Origin: an uncultured Eubacteriales bacterium
GTDB taxonomy: Bacteria > Bacillota > Clostridia > Oscillospirales > Oscillospiraceae
Reading direction: 5' to 3'
Assembly: GCA_900545405.1 (NCBI GenBank)
Contig: UQYT01000009.1
Coordinates: 1 to 64,000, forward strand
Length of the DNA stretch: 64,000 nt
Position numbers and translations under genes: made by a program. Positions 57,478-64,000 of the stretch are shown piece by piece (positions within the stretch are counted from its first letter, which is position 1; each line of letters opens with the position of its first letter). A model generated the notes under the pieces. That model had not been told where the DNA came from. It saw only the letters and a program-made list of their open reading frames with translations, and made no database searches.

Positions 57478-58359
57478 TTAGAAGATGTCGTCGAGCACCT
57501 TGTCCGGGGCGTGCTCGAGCTCGGAGGGGTTCTTGAGGAAGTATTTGAGGTGCTTGAACGCGGCGGCGTAGTAGGCGCCGTCCACGATGCGCTCGTCGCA
57601 GACTATCTTGTAGTCCACATACTTGTGTTCAACGGGCTGGCCGTGGCGGTCGAGCTCCACCACGCGCCGTTTCGCGCCGAAGGCGAGGAACACCGGCAGG
57701 TTGCCGAAGTTGTAGAGGTGGTGGTAGATGGGCGGGATGCCGAGGGAGCCGAGGTCGGTGACGATCATGGAGCCGTGGAAGGGGCTCACGCGCAGCAGGG
57801 ACATCGGCAGCAGGTCGAAGTAGTCGAGGATCTTGATTATCCACACCGCGAACTTGAGGATGAGCCGGGGTATCTTCATCAGCACGCCGGCGGCCTTTTC
57901 CGTGCCGCTGTCGTCCGAGGCGCGTATCTCCTCGACGGCCTCGTTCATCTTGCGGTAGACGTCGTAGATCGTGTCCGTCGGCTCAAAGACGACCTTGGCG
58001 CAGGTCTCCTCGGACTCGGTGGTGATGCCGCGTTTGACCATCATGTTGATGAGTATCTCGTTGCGGGCATAGATCCTCTGGCCGGAGACGAAGCGGTTGA
58101 GCCCGGGCAGCTGGGAGACGACGCGGATGTACGCGGCTATGAAGAGGTGCAGCATGCCGAGACCCTTGTAGCCCTCCTGGCGCTTGGCGCGGAGCCAGCG
58201 GTCGGTATCCGAGATCTCGACCGAGCCGGAGAACTGGTTGCAGGCGTCGTTCCTATCGATCATTATGTAGGGCTCAAACTGGTTGAGCGCGGGGACGGTG
58301 CGAAGGCGGCGGCCCTCCTTGCGGTCGCCGAAGCGGCGGCGGTAGCTGGGTTCACTCAT
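57478..58359 (-). CDS. E2-type acyltransferase domain protein without lipoyl arm
   Basis: A 293-residue protein of the 2-oxoacid dehydrogenase acyltransferase (chloramphenicol acetyltransferase-like) fold. Family signs are an FSGSVEISDTDRWL stretch, GLGMLHLFIAAYIRVV, VTDLGSLGIPPIYHHL and the C-terminal CDERIVDGAYYAAAF. The usual E2 motif is DHRxxDG; here the catalytic His is Glu. There is no lipoyl or E1-binding domain and no E1/E3 gene nearby. It may be a non-catalytic or differently acting relative. Single gene with its own promoter. Confidence 0.78.
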   Translation of the reverse strand: MSEPSYRRRFGDRKEGRRLRTVPALNQFEPYIMIDRNDACNQFSGSVEISDTDRWLRAKRQEGYKGLGMLHLFIAAYIRVVSQLPGLNRFVSGQRIYARNEILINMMVKRGITTESEETCAKVVFEPTDTIYDVYRKMNEAVEEIRASDDSGTEKAAGVLMKIPRLILKFAVWIIKILDYFDLLPMSLLRVSPFHGSMIVTDLGSLGIPPIYHHLYNFGNLPVFLAFGAKRRVVELDRHGQPVEHKYVDYKIVCDERIVDGAYYAAAFKHLKYFLKNPSELEHAPDKVLDDIF

Positions 58360-58406
58360 AGCTTTCAGACCTCCAAGGACGGATAATATAGTCTCAAGGA
58401 TTTTAC

Positions 58407-58435
58407 ATTATAATACGTTTTTCCCTGCAAATCAA
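58407..58435 (-). promoter_or_regulatory. Promoter of the E2-like gene
   Basis: Minus-strand TTGATT (58430-58435) and TATAAT (58407-58412), 17 bp apart. Confidence 0.78.
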
Positions 58436-58552
58436 GTCCGAACGGAGAGCAGAGTGTTTAATTCTTCACATTCGTGAAGATTGACAAAACATTGACGTAG
58501 TTTTTGGGCTGCGGATTGTAGTTAATTAATCAAGCAATATGTGCAAATGCGC

Positions 58553-58632
58553 TTGCTTAATTTAGGGGGTTTTGGTATTATTGATAACGTAGATACCTGA
58601 CGGATGATGGCGCTTTCCGCATCCGTCTTTTT
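58553..58632 (+). promoter_or_regulatory. Promoter and leader hairpin of the V-ATPase operon
   Basis: TTGCTT (58553-58558) and TATTAT (58576-58581), 17-bp spacing. Downstream, GACGGATG (58599-58606) pairs with CATCCGTC (58620-58627) and T5 follows, which makes a terminator-like hairpin 18 bp before the first start codon. It may attenuate the operon. Confidence 0.68.
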
Positions 58633-58649
58633 CGGTGGGAGGTGTATCA

Positions 58650-58964
58650 ATGTCTTTTGAAGCGATCACGACGATAAGCGAGGCTGAGGAGAACGCAAAG
58701 CGCATGAAGGCCGAGGCTCAGGCTGCGGCGAAGGCGGCGGAGGCCGCGGCGCAGGCGGAGGGCCGCACGGCCATGGAGGCGGCTGAGAAAAAGGCCGCGG
58801 CCGAGCTCGCCGAGCTGCGCTCCAAGTCCGACGAGAAAGCGAAGGAGGACGCGCTGGAACTTGCTTCGGATACGGAGAACAGGAAAGCGGCAATGCGCGC
58901 GCGGGCCGACGCACGCCTGGAAAAGGCCGCCGCGCTTATCGTGGAAAGGGTAGTGAACGGCTGA
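58650..58964 (+). CDS. V-type ATP synthase subunit G/H
   Basis: A 104-residue, almost wholly helical protein rich in Ala, Glu and Lys, a long coiled coil that forms the peripheral stalk with subunit E. The start at 58650 follows GGGAGGTG; the frame opens 15 nt earlier without a ribosome site. It begins the ATPase operon and overlaps no neighbour; subunit I starts 1 nt after its stop. Confidence 0.85.
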   Translation: MSFEAITTISEAEENAKRMKAEAQAAAKAAEAAAQAEGRTAMEAAEKKAAAELAELRSKSDEKAKEDALELASDTENRKAAMRARADARLEKAAALIVERVVNG

Positions 58965-58965
58965 T

Positions 58966-60921
58966 ATGGCGATCGTAAAGATGAAAAAGCTCAGGCTGCT
59001 GGCCATGTCTGCGGACAGGGAGGCGCTGCTGCGGGAGCTGCTGCTCTTAGGCTGCGTCGAGGTCAGCGAGCCGACGGAGCTTTCGGAGGAGGCGTATCCG
59101 GCGCTGAGCCGCTGCGACTCCGCGGAGCTGGCCCGGGTGAAGGCCCAGCACGCGGAGCTCACCAACGCGGTAAAGCTGCTGGACAAATACGCGCCCGAGA
59201 AGTCCGGCTTTCTCAAGCCTCTGCCGGAGGCTGAGGCGTCGGAGCTCCTGGACGAGGCAAAGCTTCCGCAGGACATCGCCCTGGCTGAGAAGATCATGGA
59301 GCTCGAAGAGCACATCCGGCGCAACGGCGCGGAGGTGCAGCGCGAGCAGTCGCAGCTGGAGGCCCTGGCCCCGTGGCTGCCTCTGGACCTGCCGCTCTCC
59401 TGCAAGGGAACGGAGCGCGCCGCCGCGATGACGGCGTCGCTGCCCACGGCGGTCAACATGACGGACGCGGACGCCGCCCTCGGCGCGGCCGCACCCGAAG
59501 CCCAGCTCTTCCGTGTATCCGACGACAAGAGCCTGCACTACGTGCTGCTCGTCTGTCTGAAGGAGGAGCAGGACGCGGCGATGGAGGCCCTGCGGCCCAT
59601 GGGTCTGAACCTCATGAGCCCGGGCGAATTTGACTGCACCGCGCGGCAGGCCGCCGAGCGGAGCGAAAAGAAGATCGCGGACCTCACCCGCGAAAACGGC
59701 GAACTCTCCGCGGCGATAGCCGCCGAGGCCCCGCACCGCGCGGAGCTCAAGCTCCGGGCGGACACGCTGGCCACCAAGATAGCCCGCGCCGAGGCCGAGA
59801 CCAGGCTCATGCAGACGGAGACCTCCGTGTGCCTCCAGGGCTGGGTGCCCGCGGAAAAGGAGTCCGAGCTCGGCAGCGTCCTCGCAAAGTACGACTGCGC
59901 CTGGGAGACGGTGGAGCCCACCGAGGACGAGTACCCCGAAGTCCCGGTCAAGCTCAAGAACAACCGCTTCACCCGCGCGCTCAACATGGTCACGGAGATG
60001 TACTCTCTCCCGGCCTACGACGGCGTGGACCCGAACCCGCTGATGGCGCCGTTCTTCATTTTGTTCTACGGCATCATGCTCGCGGACATGGGCTACGGCA
60101 TCCTCATGATAATCGCGGCGCTGGTCATCCTCGGCAAGAAGAAGCCGAGGGCCGGCATGCGAAACTTCTTCGAGCTGCTGCTCTGGTGCGGCATCTCGAC
60201 CACCATCTGGGGCGCGATAACCGGCGGCTTCTTCGGCGACATGCCGCTGCAGATAGCCCAGATAATCAACCCCGAGACGACCTGGACAGGTCTCCCGGCC
60301 CTGTTCACGCCGCTCAACGACACCATCATGATCCTGCTCGGCGCGATGGTCCTCGGTGTCATCCAGATAATCACCGGCATGATCATCAGCTTCGTCGAAA
60401 AGTGCAAGGCCGGAGACGTGTTCGGCGCCGTGTTTGAAGAGGGCACCTGGTGGGTCATCTTCATCGGCGGCGGCCTCGCGGCGCTCGGCATCGGCAGCGT
60501 GGCCGGCGTGCCGGTCGTCCTGGCCATAGGCGTCGTGATGCTGTTCATCGGCTCGGCAAAGGGAAAGAAGGGCTTCGGCATCTTCACCGGCTTCGTCGGC
60601 GCCATATACAACGGCGTCACCGGCTACTTCGGCGACATCCTCAGCTACTCCAGACTCATGGCCCTCATGCTGGCGGGCAGCGTCATCGCCCAGGTGTTCA
60701 ACACCATCGGCGCGATAGCGGGGAACATCGTCGTGTTCCTCATCATCTCCATAGCGGGCAACGCGCTCAACTTCGCGCTCAACCTGCTCGGCTGCTTCGT
60801 GCACGACCTGAGGCTCCAGTGCCTGGAGTACTTCGGCAAGTTCTATAAGGACGGCGGCAGGCCGTTCAAGCCCCTCGCGATAAACACCAAATTTGTAAAC
60901 GTCGCTACAACCGACAAATAA
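58966..60921 (+). CDS. ntpI: V-type ATP synthase subunit I
   Basis: A 651-residue stator subunit. The first 330 residues are cytoplasmic with coiled coils; the C-terminal half has seven or eight helices, including the conserved PFFILFYGIMLADMGYG and the YFGDILSYSRLMALMLAGSVIA region with the essential Arg of the ion half-channel. It passes ions to the ring of subunit K. Confidence 0.95.
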   Translation: MAIVKMKKLRLLAMSADREALLRELLLLGCVEVSEPTELSEEAYPALSRCDSAELARVKAQHAELTNAVKLLDKYAPEKSGFLKPLPEAEASELLDEAKLPQDIALAEKIMELEEHIRRNGAEVQREQSQLEALAPWLPLDLPLSCKGTERAAAMTASLPTAVNMTDADAALGAAAPEAQLFRVSDDKSLHYVLLVCLKEEQDAAMEALRPMGLNLMSPGEFDCTARQAAERSEKKIADLTRENGELSAAIAAEAPHRAELKLRADTLATKIARAEAETRLMQTETSVCLQGWVPAEKESELGSVLAKYDCAWETVEPTEDEYPEVPVKLKNNRFTRALNMVTEMYSLPAYDGVDPNPLMAPFFILFYGIMLADMGYGILMIIAALVILGKKKPRAGMRNFFELLLWCGISTTIWGAITGGFFGDMPLQIAQIINPETTWTGLPALFTPLNDTIMILLGAMVLGVIQIITGMIISFVEKCKAGDVFGAVFEEGTWWVIFIGGGLAALGIGSVAGVPVVLAIGVVMLFIGSAKGKKGFGIFTGFVGAIYNGVTGYFGDILSYSRLMALMLAGSVIAQVFNTIGAIAGNIVVFLIISIAGNALNFALNLLGCFVHDLRLQCLEYFGKFYKDGGRPFKPLAINTKFVNVATTDK

Positions 60922-60936
60922 GAGGAGGAAATTAAA

Positions 60937-61422
60937 ATGAGTTTTCTTGAACAGTTCGGCGGAATGGCTCTCGGCCTTCTGGGCGCCGGTCTCGCGGCCG
61001 CCCTCTCCGGCATCGGCTCCGCCAAGGGCACCGGCATCGCGGGCGAAGCGGGCGCGGGCCTGCTGTGCGAGGACCCCAGCAAGTTCGGCAAGGTCATGAT
61101 ACTCCAGGTCATCCCCGGAACGCAGGGCCTGTACGGCCTCGTCGTGTGGTTCTTCGCCTCCTTCCGCATGGGTCTGCTGGACGGCACCATCATGGACCTC
61201 ACGGTCACCGAGGGCCTGCGCTACTTCGTCGCCTGCCTGCCCATGGCGCTCGGCGGCTGGATCTCCGCCATTGCCCAGGGCCGCGTGGCCGCCGCCTCCA
61301 TCAACATACTCGCCAAGAAGCCGGACGACTGGTCCAAGGGCATGGTCCTCTGCATCACCGTCGAGTTCTACGCGATACTTGCCCTGCTGGCCTCCATGCT
61401 CATGATCCTCAACATCGGTTGA
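60937..61422 (+). CDS. ntpK: V-type ATP synthase subunit K (ring subunit)
   Basis: A 161-residue proteolipid with four helices, the doubled form of the c subunit. Sodium-binding residues known from Enterococcus hirae NtpK have counterparts here: Thr62-Gln63 in IPGTQG, Gln114 in AIAQG and Glu143 in TVEFYAIL. This suggests Na rather than H coupling. Confidence 0.95.
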   Translation: MSFLEQFGGMALGLLGAGLAAALSGIGSAKGTGIAGEAGAGLLCEDPSKFGKVMILQVIPGTQGLYGLVVWFFASFRMGLLDGTIMDLTVTEGLRYFVACLPMALGGWISAIAQGRVAAASINILAKKPDDWSKGMVLCITVEFYAILALLASMLMILNIG

Positions 61423-61448
61423 GCGGAATCTCTGCAAGGTAGACAGCT

Positions 61449-62051
61449 ATGAACGGAATCGAGAAGATAACCGCCCGAATCAGGGCGGACGCGGAGGCGG
61501 AATGCGCCGCCATCCGTGCCGAGTCCGAGGAGCGCTGCGCCGCCATCCGCGCCGAGAACGAGCGCGCCGCCCAGGAAGAATACTGGCGGCTGGTGCGCGA
61601 GGGCGTCAAGGACACCGAGCAGCGCGTGCAGCGCCTCGGCCGCACGGCGCGCCTCGAGGCCAAGAAGAGCGTGCTGAACATGAAGCAGGAGGCCGTCACC
61701 CGCGCCTTCGACCTGGCACGCGAGAAGCTGGCCGGACTGCCGGAGGCGGATTACGTCGCCTTCCTCGCCCGCGAGGCCTCTGAGGCCGCGATAACGGGCC
61801 AGGAGGAGGTCATCCTCTCTGCAAAGGACCGCGCCGGCTGCGGCGCAAAGGCCGTGAAGGCCGCCAACGAGCTCCTCGCCAAGCGCGGGCTGGACGGCTG
61901 CCTCACCCTCTCGGACGAGACCCGGCCCATGACCGGGGGCCTCATCCTCAAACAGGGCGACATAGAGGTCAACTGCACGGTGGACACGCTGCTCGACCTC
62001 TCTCGCAGCGAGCTCGCCGCGCGAGTGGCGGAGGTGCTCTTTGAGGGCTGA
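61449..62051 (+). CDS. ntpE: V-type ATP synthase subunit E
   Basis: A 200-residue peripheral-stalk subunit. Residues 1-90 are a charged coiled coil (alternating Ala-Glu-Arg), followed by a globular end that contacts the A/B head. Partner of the short G/H subunit at the start of the operon. 26 nt separate it from ntpK. Confidence 0.92.
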   Translation: MNGIEKITARIRADAEAECAAIRAESEERCAAIRAENERAAQEEYWRLVREGVKDTEQRVQRLGRTARLEAKKSVLNMKQEAVTRAFDLAREKLAGLPEADYVAFLAREASEAAITGQEEVILSAKDRAGCGAKAVKAANELLAKRGLDGCLTLSDETRPMTGGLILKQGDIEVNCTVDTLLDLSRSELAARVAEVLFEG

Positions 62052-62095
62052 GGCCGCGTTCGGCGGCGCACATTCACGGACAAGGAGGTAAGGAC

Positions 62096-63097
62096 TTGTC
62101 TAAGAAAACGAAAGATCTGGATTATCTCGCCATGTCTGCGATGCTCCGCGCGCGCGAGGCCAACATGCTCGGGCGCGACCGGATGGACCGCATGCTCGCC
62201 GCGGGCAGCTATGCCGAGGCGGCGAAGCTGCTCGCCGAGTGCGGCTACGAGGACCTCTCGGGCGCGGACGCGGCCGGCATAGACGCGGCGCTCACAAAGC
62301 ACAGGAACGAGATCTTTGCCGAGCTCGCTGGCATGGCCCCGCAGCCGGAGGTGGTGGACATCTTCCGGCTGAAGTACGACTACCACAATATAAAGACGCT
62401 GGTGAAGGCCGCGGGCGCCAATGTATCCGGCGACCGGCTGCTCTCCGGCAGCGGGCGCGTGGCGCCTGAAAAGCTCAAGGCCGCCGTGGAGGAGGACTCG
62501 CTCTCCAGCCTGCCCGCCGACATGGCCCGCGCCTATGAGGAGGCCCGCAGCGTGCTCGCGCGCACGGGCAACCCCCAGCTCGCGGACTTTGAGCTGGACG
62601 CGGCGTATTTTGCCGAACTGCTCCGCCTCGCGGAGGCCACGGGCAGCGACTTCATAAAGGGCTATGTGCGCACGATGATAGACAGCGCGAATCTCCGCGC
62701 CGCGGTGCGCACGGTGCGCATGGGCAAGGACCGCGACTTCATGCTGACGGCGCTGGTGCCCGGAGGCTTTGCCGACCGGGATATCCTGGCCGCCGCGGCG
62801 GAGAGCGGGGACGGCCTGGCCGCCGTCTTTGCCTCCACCTGCCTGGAGCACGCCGCCGCGCTCGGCGCCGAGGCGATGAAGGGCGGGTCGCTCACCGACT
62901 TTGAGCTCGAGTGCGACAACGCCGTCTCCGCCTACCTCTCCCAGGCCAAGACCAAGCCCTTCGGCATAGAGCCGGCGGCGGAGTATCTGGCCCTGCTCGA
63001 GAGCGAGATCACCGCGGCCCGGATGATACTCACCGGGCGCCTCGCGGGCATAGAGCCGGAGGTCATACGGGAAAGGCTGCGTGATATCAATGCTTAA
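62096..63097 (+). CDS. ntpC: V-type ATP synthase subunit C
   Basis: A 333-residue all-helical subunit that links the central shaft to the K ring. Family patterns are DYLAMSAMLRAREANMLGRDRMDRML at the N-terminus and FRLKYDYHNIKTLVKA. The start is a TTG at 62096 with GGAGGTAAGGA upstream. It overlaps subunit F by 8 nt. Confidence 0.93.
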   Translation: MSKKTKDLDYLAMSAMLRAREANMLGRDRMDRMLAAGSYAEAAKLLAECGYEDLSGADAAGIDAALTKHRNEIFAELAGMAPQPEVVDIFRLKYDYHNIKTLVKAAGANVSGDRLLSGSGRVAPEKLKAAVEEDSLSSLPADMARAYEEARSVLARTGNPQLADFELDAAYFAELLRLAEATGSDFIKGYVRTMIDSANLRAAVRTVRMGKDRDFMLTALVPGGFADRDILAAAAESGDGLAAVFASTCLEHAAALGAEAMKGGSLTDFELECDNAVSAYLSQAKTKPFGIEPAAEYLALLESEITAARMILTGRLAGIEPEVIRERLRDINA

Positions 63098-63407
63098 AAT
63101 AGCCGTTCTGGGCGGCCGCGACACGGTCATGGGCTTCAAGGCCCTCGGCCTGGACGTGTTCCCCGCCTCCGGAGCCGAGGAGGCCAAGGAGATCTTCCGT
63201 CACCTCACGAGGGAGTCGGACGAGGAATACGCCATCATCTACGTCGAGGAGAACCTGGCCCAGTACCTGGAGCACGAGATCGCCCGGTACAAGGACGTTC
63301 CCAGTCCCGCGATAATCCTCATCCCCGGCAGGGAGGGCCCGCTCGGGCTCGGCCAGTCCGCACTGAAGGCGGCGGTCGAGAAGGCCGTGGGAATAGACAT
63401 TTTGTAA
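63090..63407 (+). CDS. ntpF: V-type ATP synthase subunit F
   Basis: A 105-residue shaft subunit with a Rossmann-like fold: KIAVLGGRDTVMGFKALGLDVFP and YAIIYVEENLA. Start at the ATG at 63090 after GAAAGG, inside the end of ntpC; a GTG at 63081 is less likely. Subunit A follows by 13 nt. Confidence 0.92.
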   Translation: MLKIAVLGGRDTVMGFKALGLDVFPASGAEEAKEIFRHLTRESDEEYAIIYVEENLAQYLEHEIARYKDVPSPAIILIPGREGPLGLGQSALKAAVEKAVGIDIL

Positions 63408-63420
63408 AGAAGGTTTGCAG

Positions 63421-64000
63421 ATGAGCGGAATTATAACGAAAGTTTCGGGCCCGCTGGTCGTAGCCGAGGGACTGGCCGACGCGAACGTGTCGGACGTCGT
63501 CCGAGTGGGCAGCCAGCGGCTCATAGGCGAAATACTTAACATGACTGGCGACTCCGCCTCCATACAGGTCTACGAGGAGACCTCGGGCCTCGGCCCCGGC
63601 GCGGAGGTCGTCACCACCGGACTGCCGCTGTCCGTGGAGCTCGGCCCCGGCATGCTGGAGAACATCTACGACGGTATCCAGCGCCCCCTGCCCGAGATCC
63701 GCGCGCTGACGGGCGAGACCATCACCCGCGGCGTCCAGGTGTCCGCGCTCAACCGTGAGCGCAAGTGGGACTTCGTCCCCGTGGCGGAGCCCGGCCAGCA
63801 CGTCGCCGGCGGCGACGTCCTCGGCACCGTGCAGGAGACCTCGGCCATACTGCACAAGATCATGGTGCCGCCCAACCTGAGCGGCACGGTCAAGAGCATC
63901 GAAAAGGGCGAGTTCACCGTCGACCACGTCATCGCCGTGGTCGAGGACTACAAGGGCAAGACCCACGAGCTCACCATGGTCCAGAACTGGCCCGTGCGTA
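63421..64000 (+). CDS. ntpA: V-type ATP synthase subunit A (5' part)
   Basis: The first 193 codons of the catalytic subunit. MSGIITKVSGPLVVAEGL opens the N-terminal barrel. The non-homologous bulge with HVAGGDVLGTVQET and the segment up to QNWPVR are visible. The nucleotide-binding P-loop lies beyond the window end. ATG with AGAAGG upstream. The frame is open to position 64000. Confidence 0.95.
   Translation, partial: MSGIITKVSGPLVVAEGLADANVSDVVRVGSQRLIGEILNMTGDSASIQVYEETSGLGPGAEVVTTGLPLSVELGPGMLENIYDGIQRPLPEIRALTGETITRGVQVSALNRERKWDFVPVAEPGQHVAGGDVLGTVQETSAILHKIMVPPNLSGTVKSIEKGEFTVDHVIAVVEDYKGKTHELTMVQNWPVR

Noticed and set aside
58538..58564. An eight-codon Cys-rich leader peptide (ATGTGCAAATGC)
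   Set aside because: It lies upstream of the predicted transcription start and has no ribosome site.

Overview
The window is GC-rich, densely coded DNA from a member of the Clostridia, most plausibly a gut-type anaerobe of the Oscillospiraceae/Eubacteriales. The evidence is a type III glutamine synthetase, Rex, an SLH-domain protein, a V-type ATPase operon with sodium-type c-ring ligands, an ECF vitamin transporter under a cobalamin riboswitch, many small redox proteins, and strong Shine-Dalgarno sites with clear TTGACA/TATAAT promoters. No rRNA, phage, IS element or CRISPR array was seen. One tRNA gene, Pro(TGG), is present.

Region 1 (69-12186) is a glutamine hub. Leftward runs glnN-asnB-purA-glmS-guaA and rightward runs a short glnA-type gene, an ANTAR RNA-binding regulator and pyrG. 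Both divergent transcripts begin with terminator-like leader hairpins, which suggests ANTAR-controlled antitermination of ammonia assimilation and of most glutamine-consuming amidotransferases. Region 2 (12198-20801) holds pfkA, mnmE, an SLH protein with rex, a trmB-xth-dusB-sigma-antisigma operon and tRNA-Pro. Region 3 (20890-29700) holds small metabolic genes, a DUF3089 lipoprotein, trxA-trxB-DUF6132, a ferredoxin/polyferredoxin pair and a four-gene membrane operon ending in a PrsW-like protease. A 14-bp palindromic site recurs at the promoters of the redox genes. Region 4 (29735-35509) holds small regulators with visible operators (TetR, WYL) and accessory proteins of unknown function.

Region 5 (35577-49164) is the most interesting part. 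It contains a MobA-like nucleotidyltransferase fused to a ModE-like DNA-binding domain, two tandem YkvI-type transporters, a proline racemase-family enzyme, an MFS permease, an unreported 54-residue cysteine-rich protein, a three-subunit molybdenum hydroxylase, and a five-gene flavin/iron-sulfur dehydrogenase resembling heteromeric proline/hydroxyproline dehydrogenases. A LysR regulator follows, overlapped by a homoserine-dehydrogenase-like protein that lacks its NAD domain. I infer an anaerobic catabolic module for a cyclic imino acid or related compound: import, epimerisation, flavin-linked oxidation, molybdenum-dependent hydroxylation, with electrons going to ferredoxin.

Region 6 (50842-58359) holds a decarboxylase-like/cupin fusion and a flavodoxin with a divergent LysR gene, a VWA protein, a MATE pump, a riboswitch-controlled DUF4430/ECF pair and an E2-like acyltransferase without a lipoyl domain. 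Region 7 (58553-64000) is the V-type ATPase operon, G/H-I-K-E-C-F-A, cut by the window end inside subunit A.
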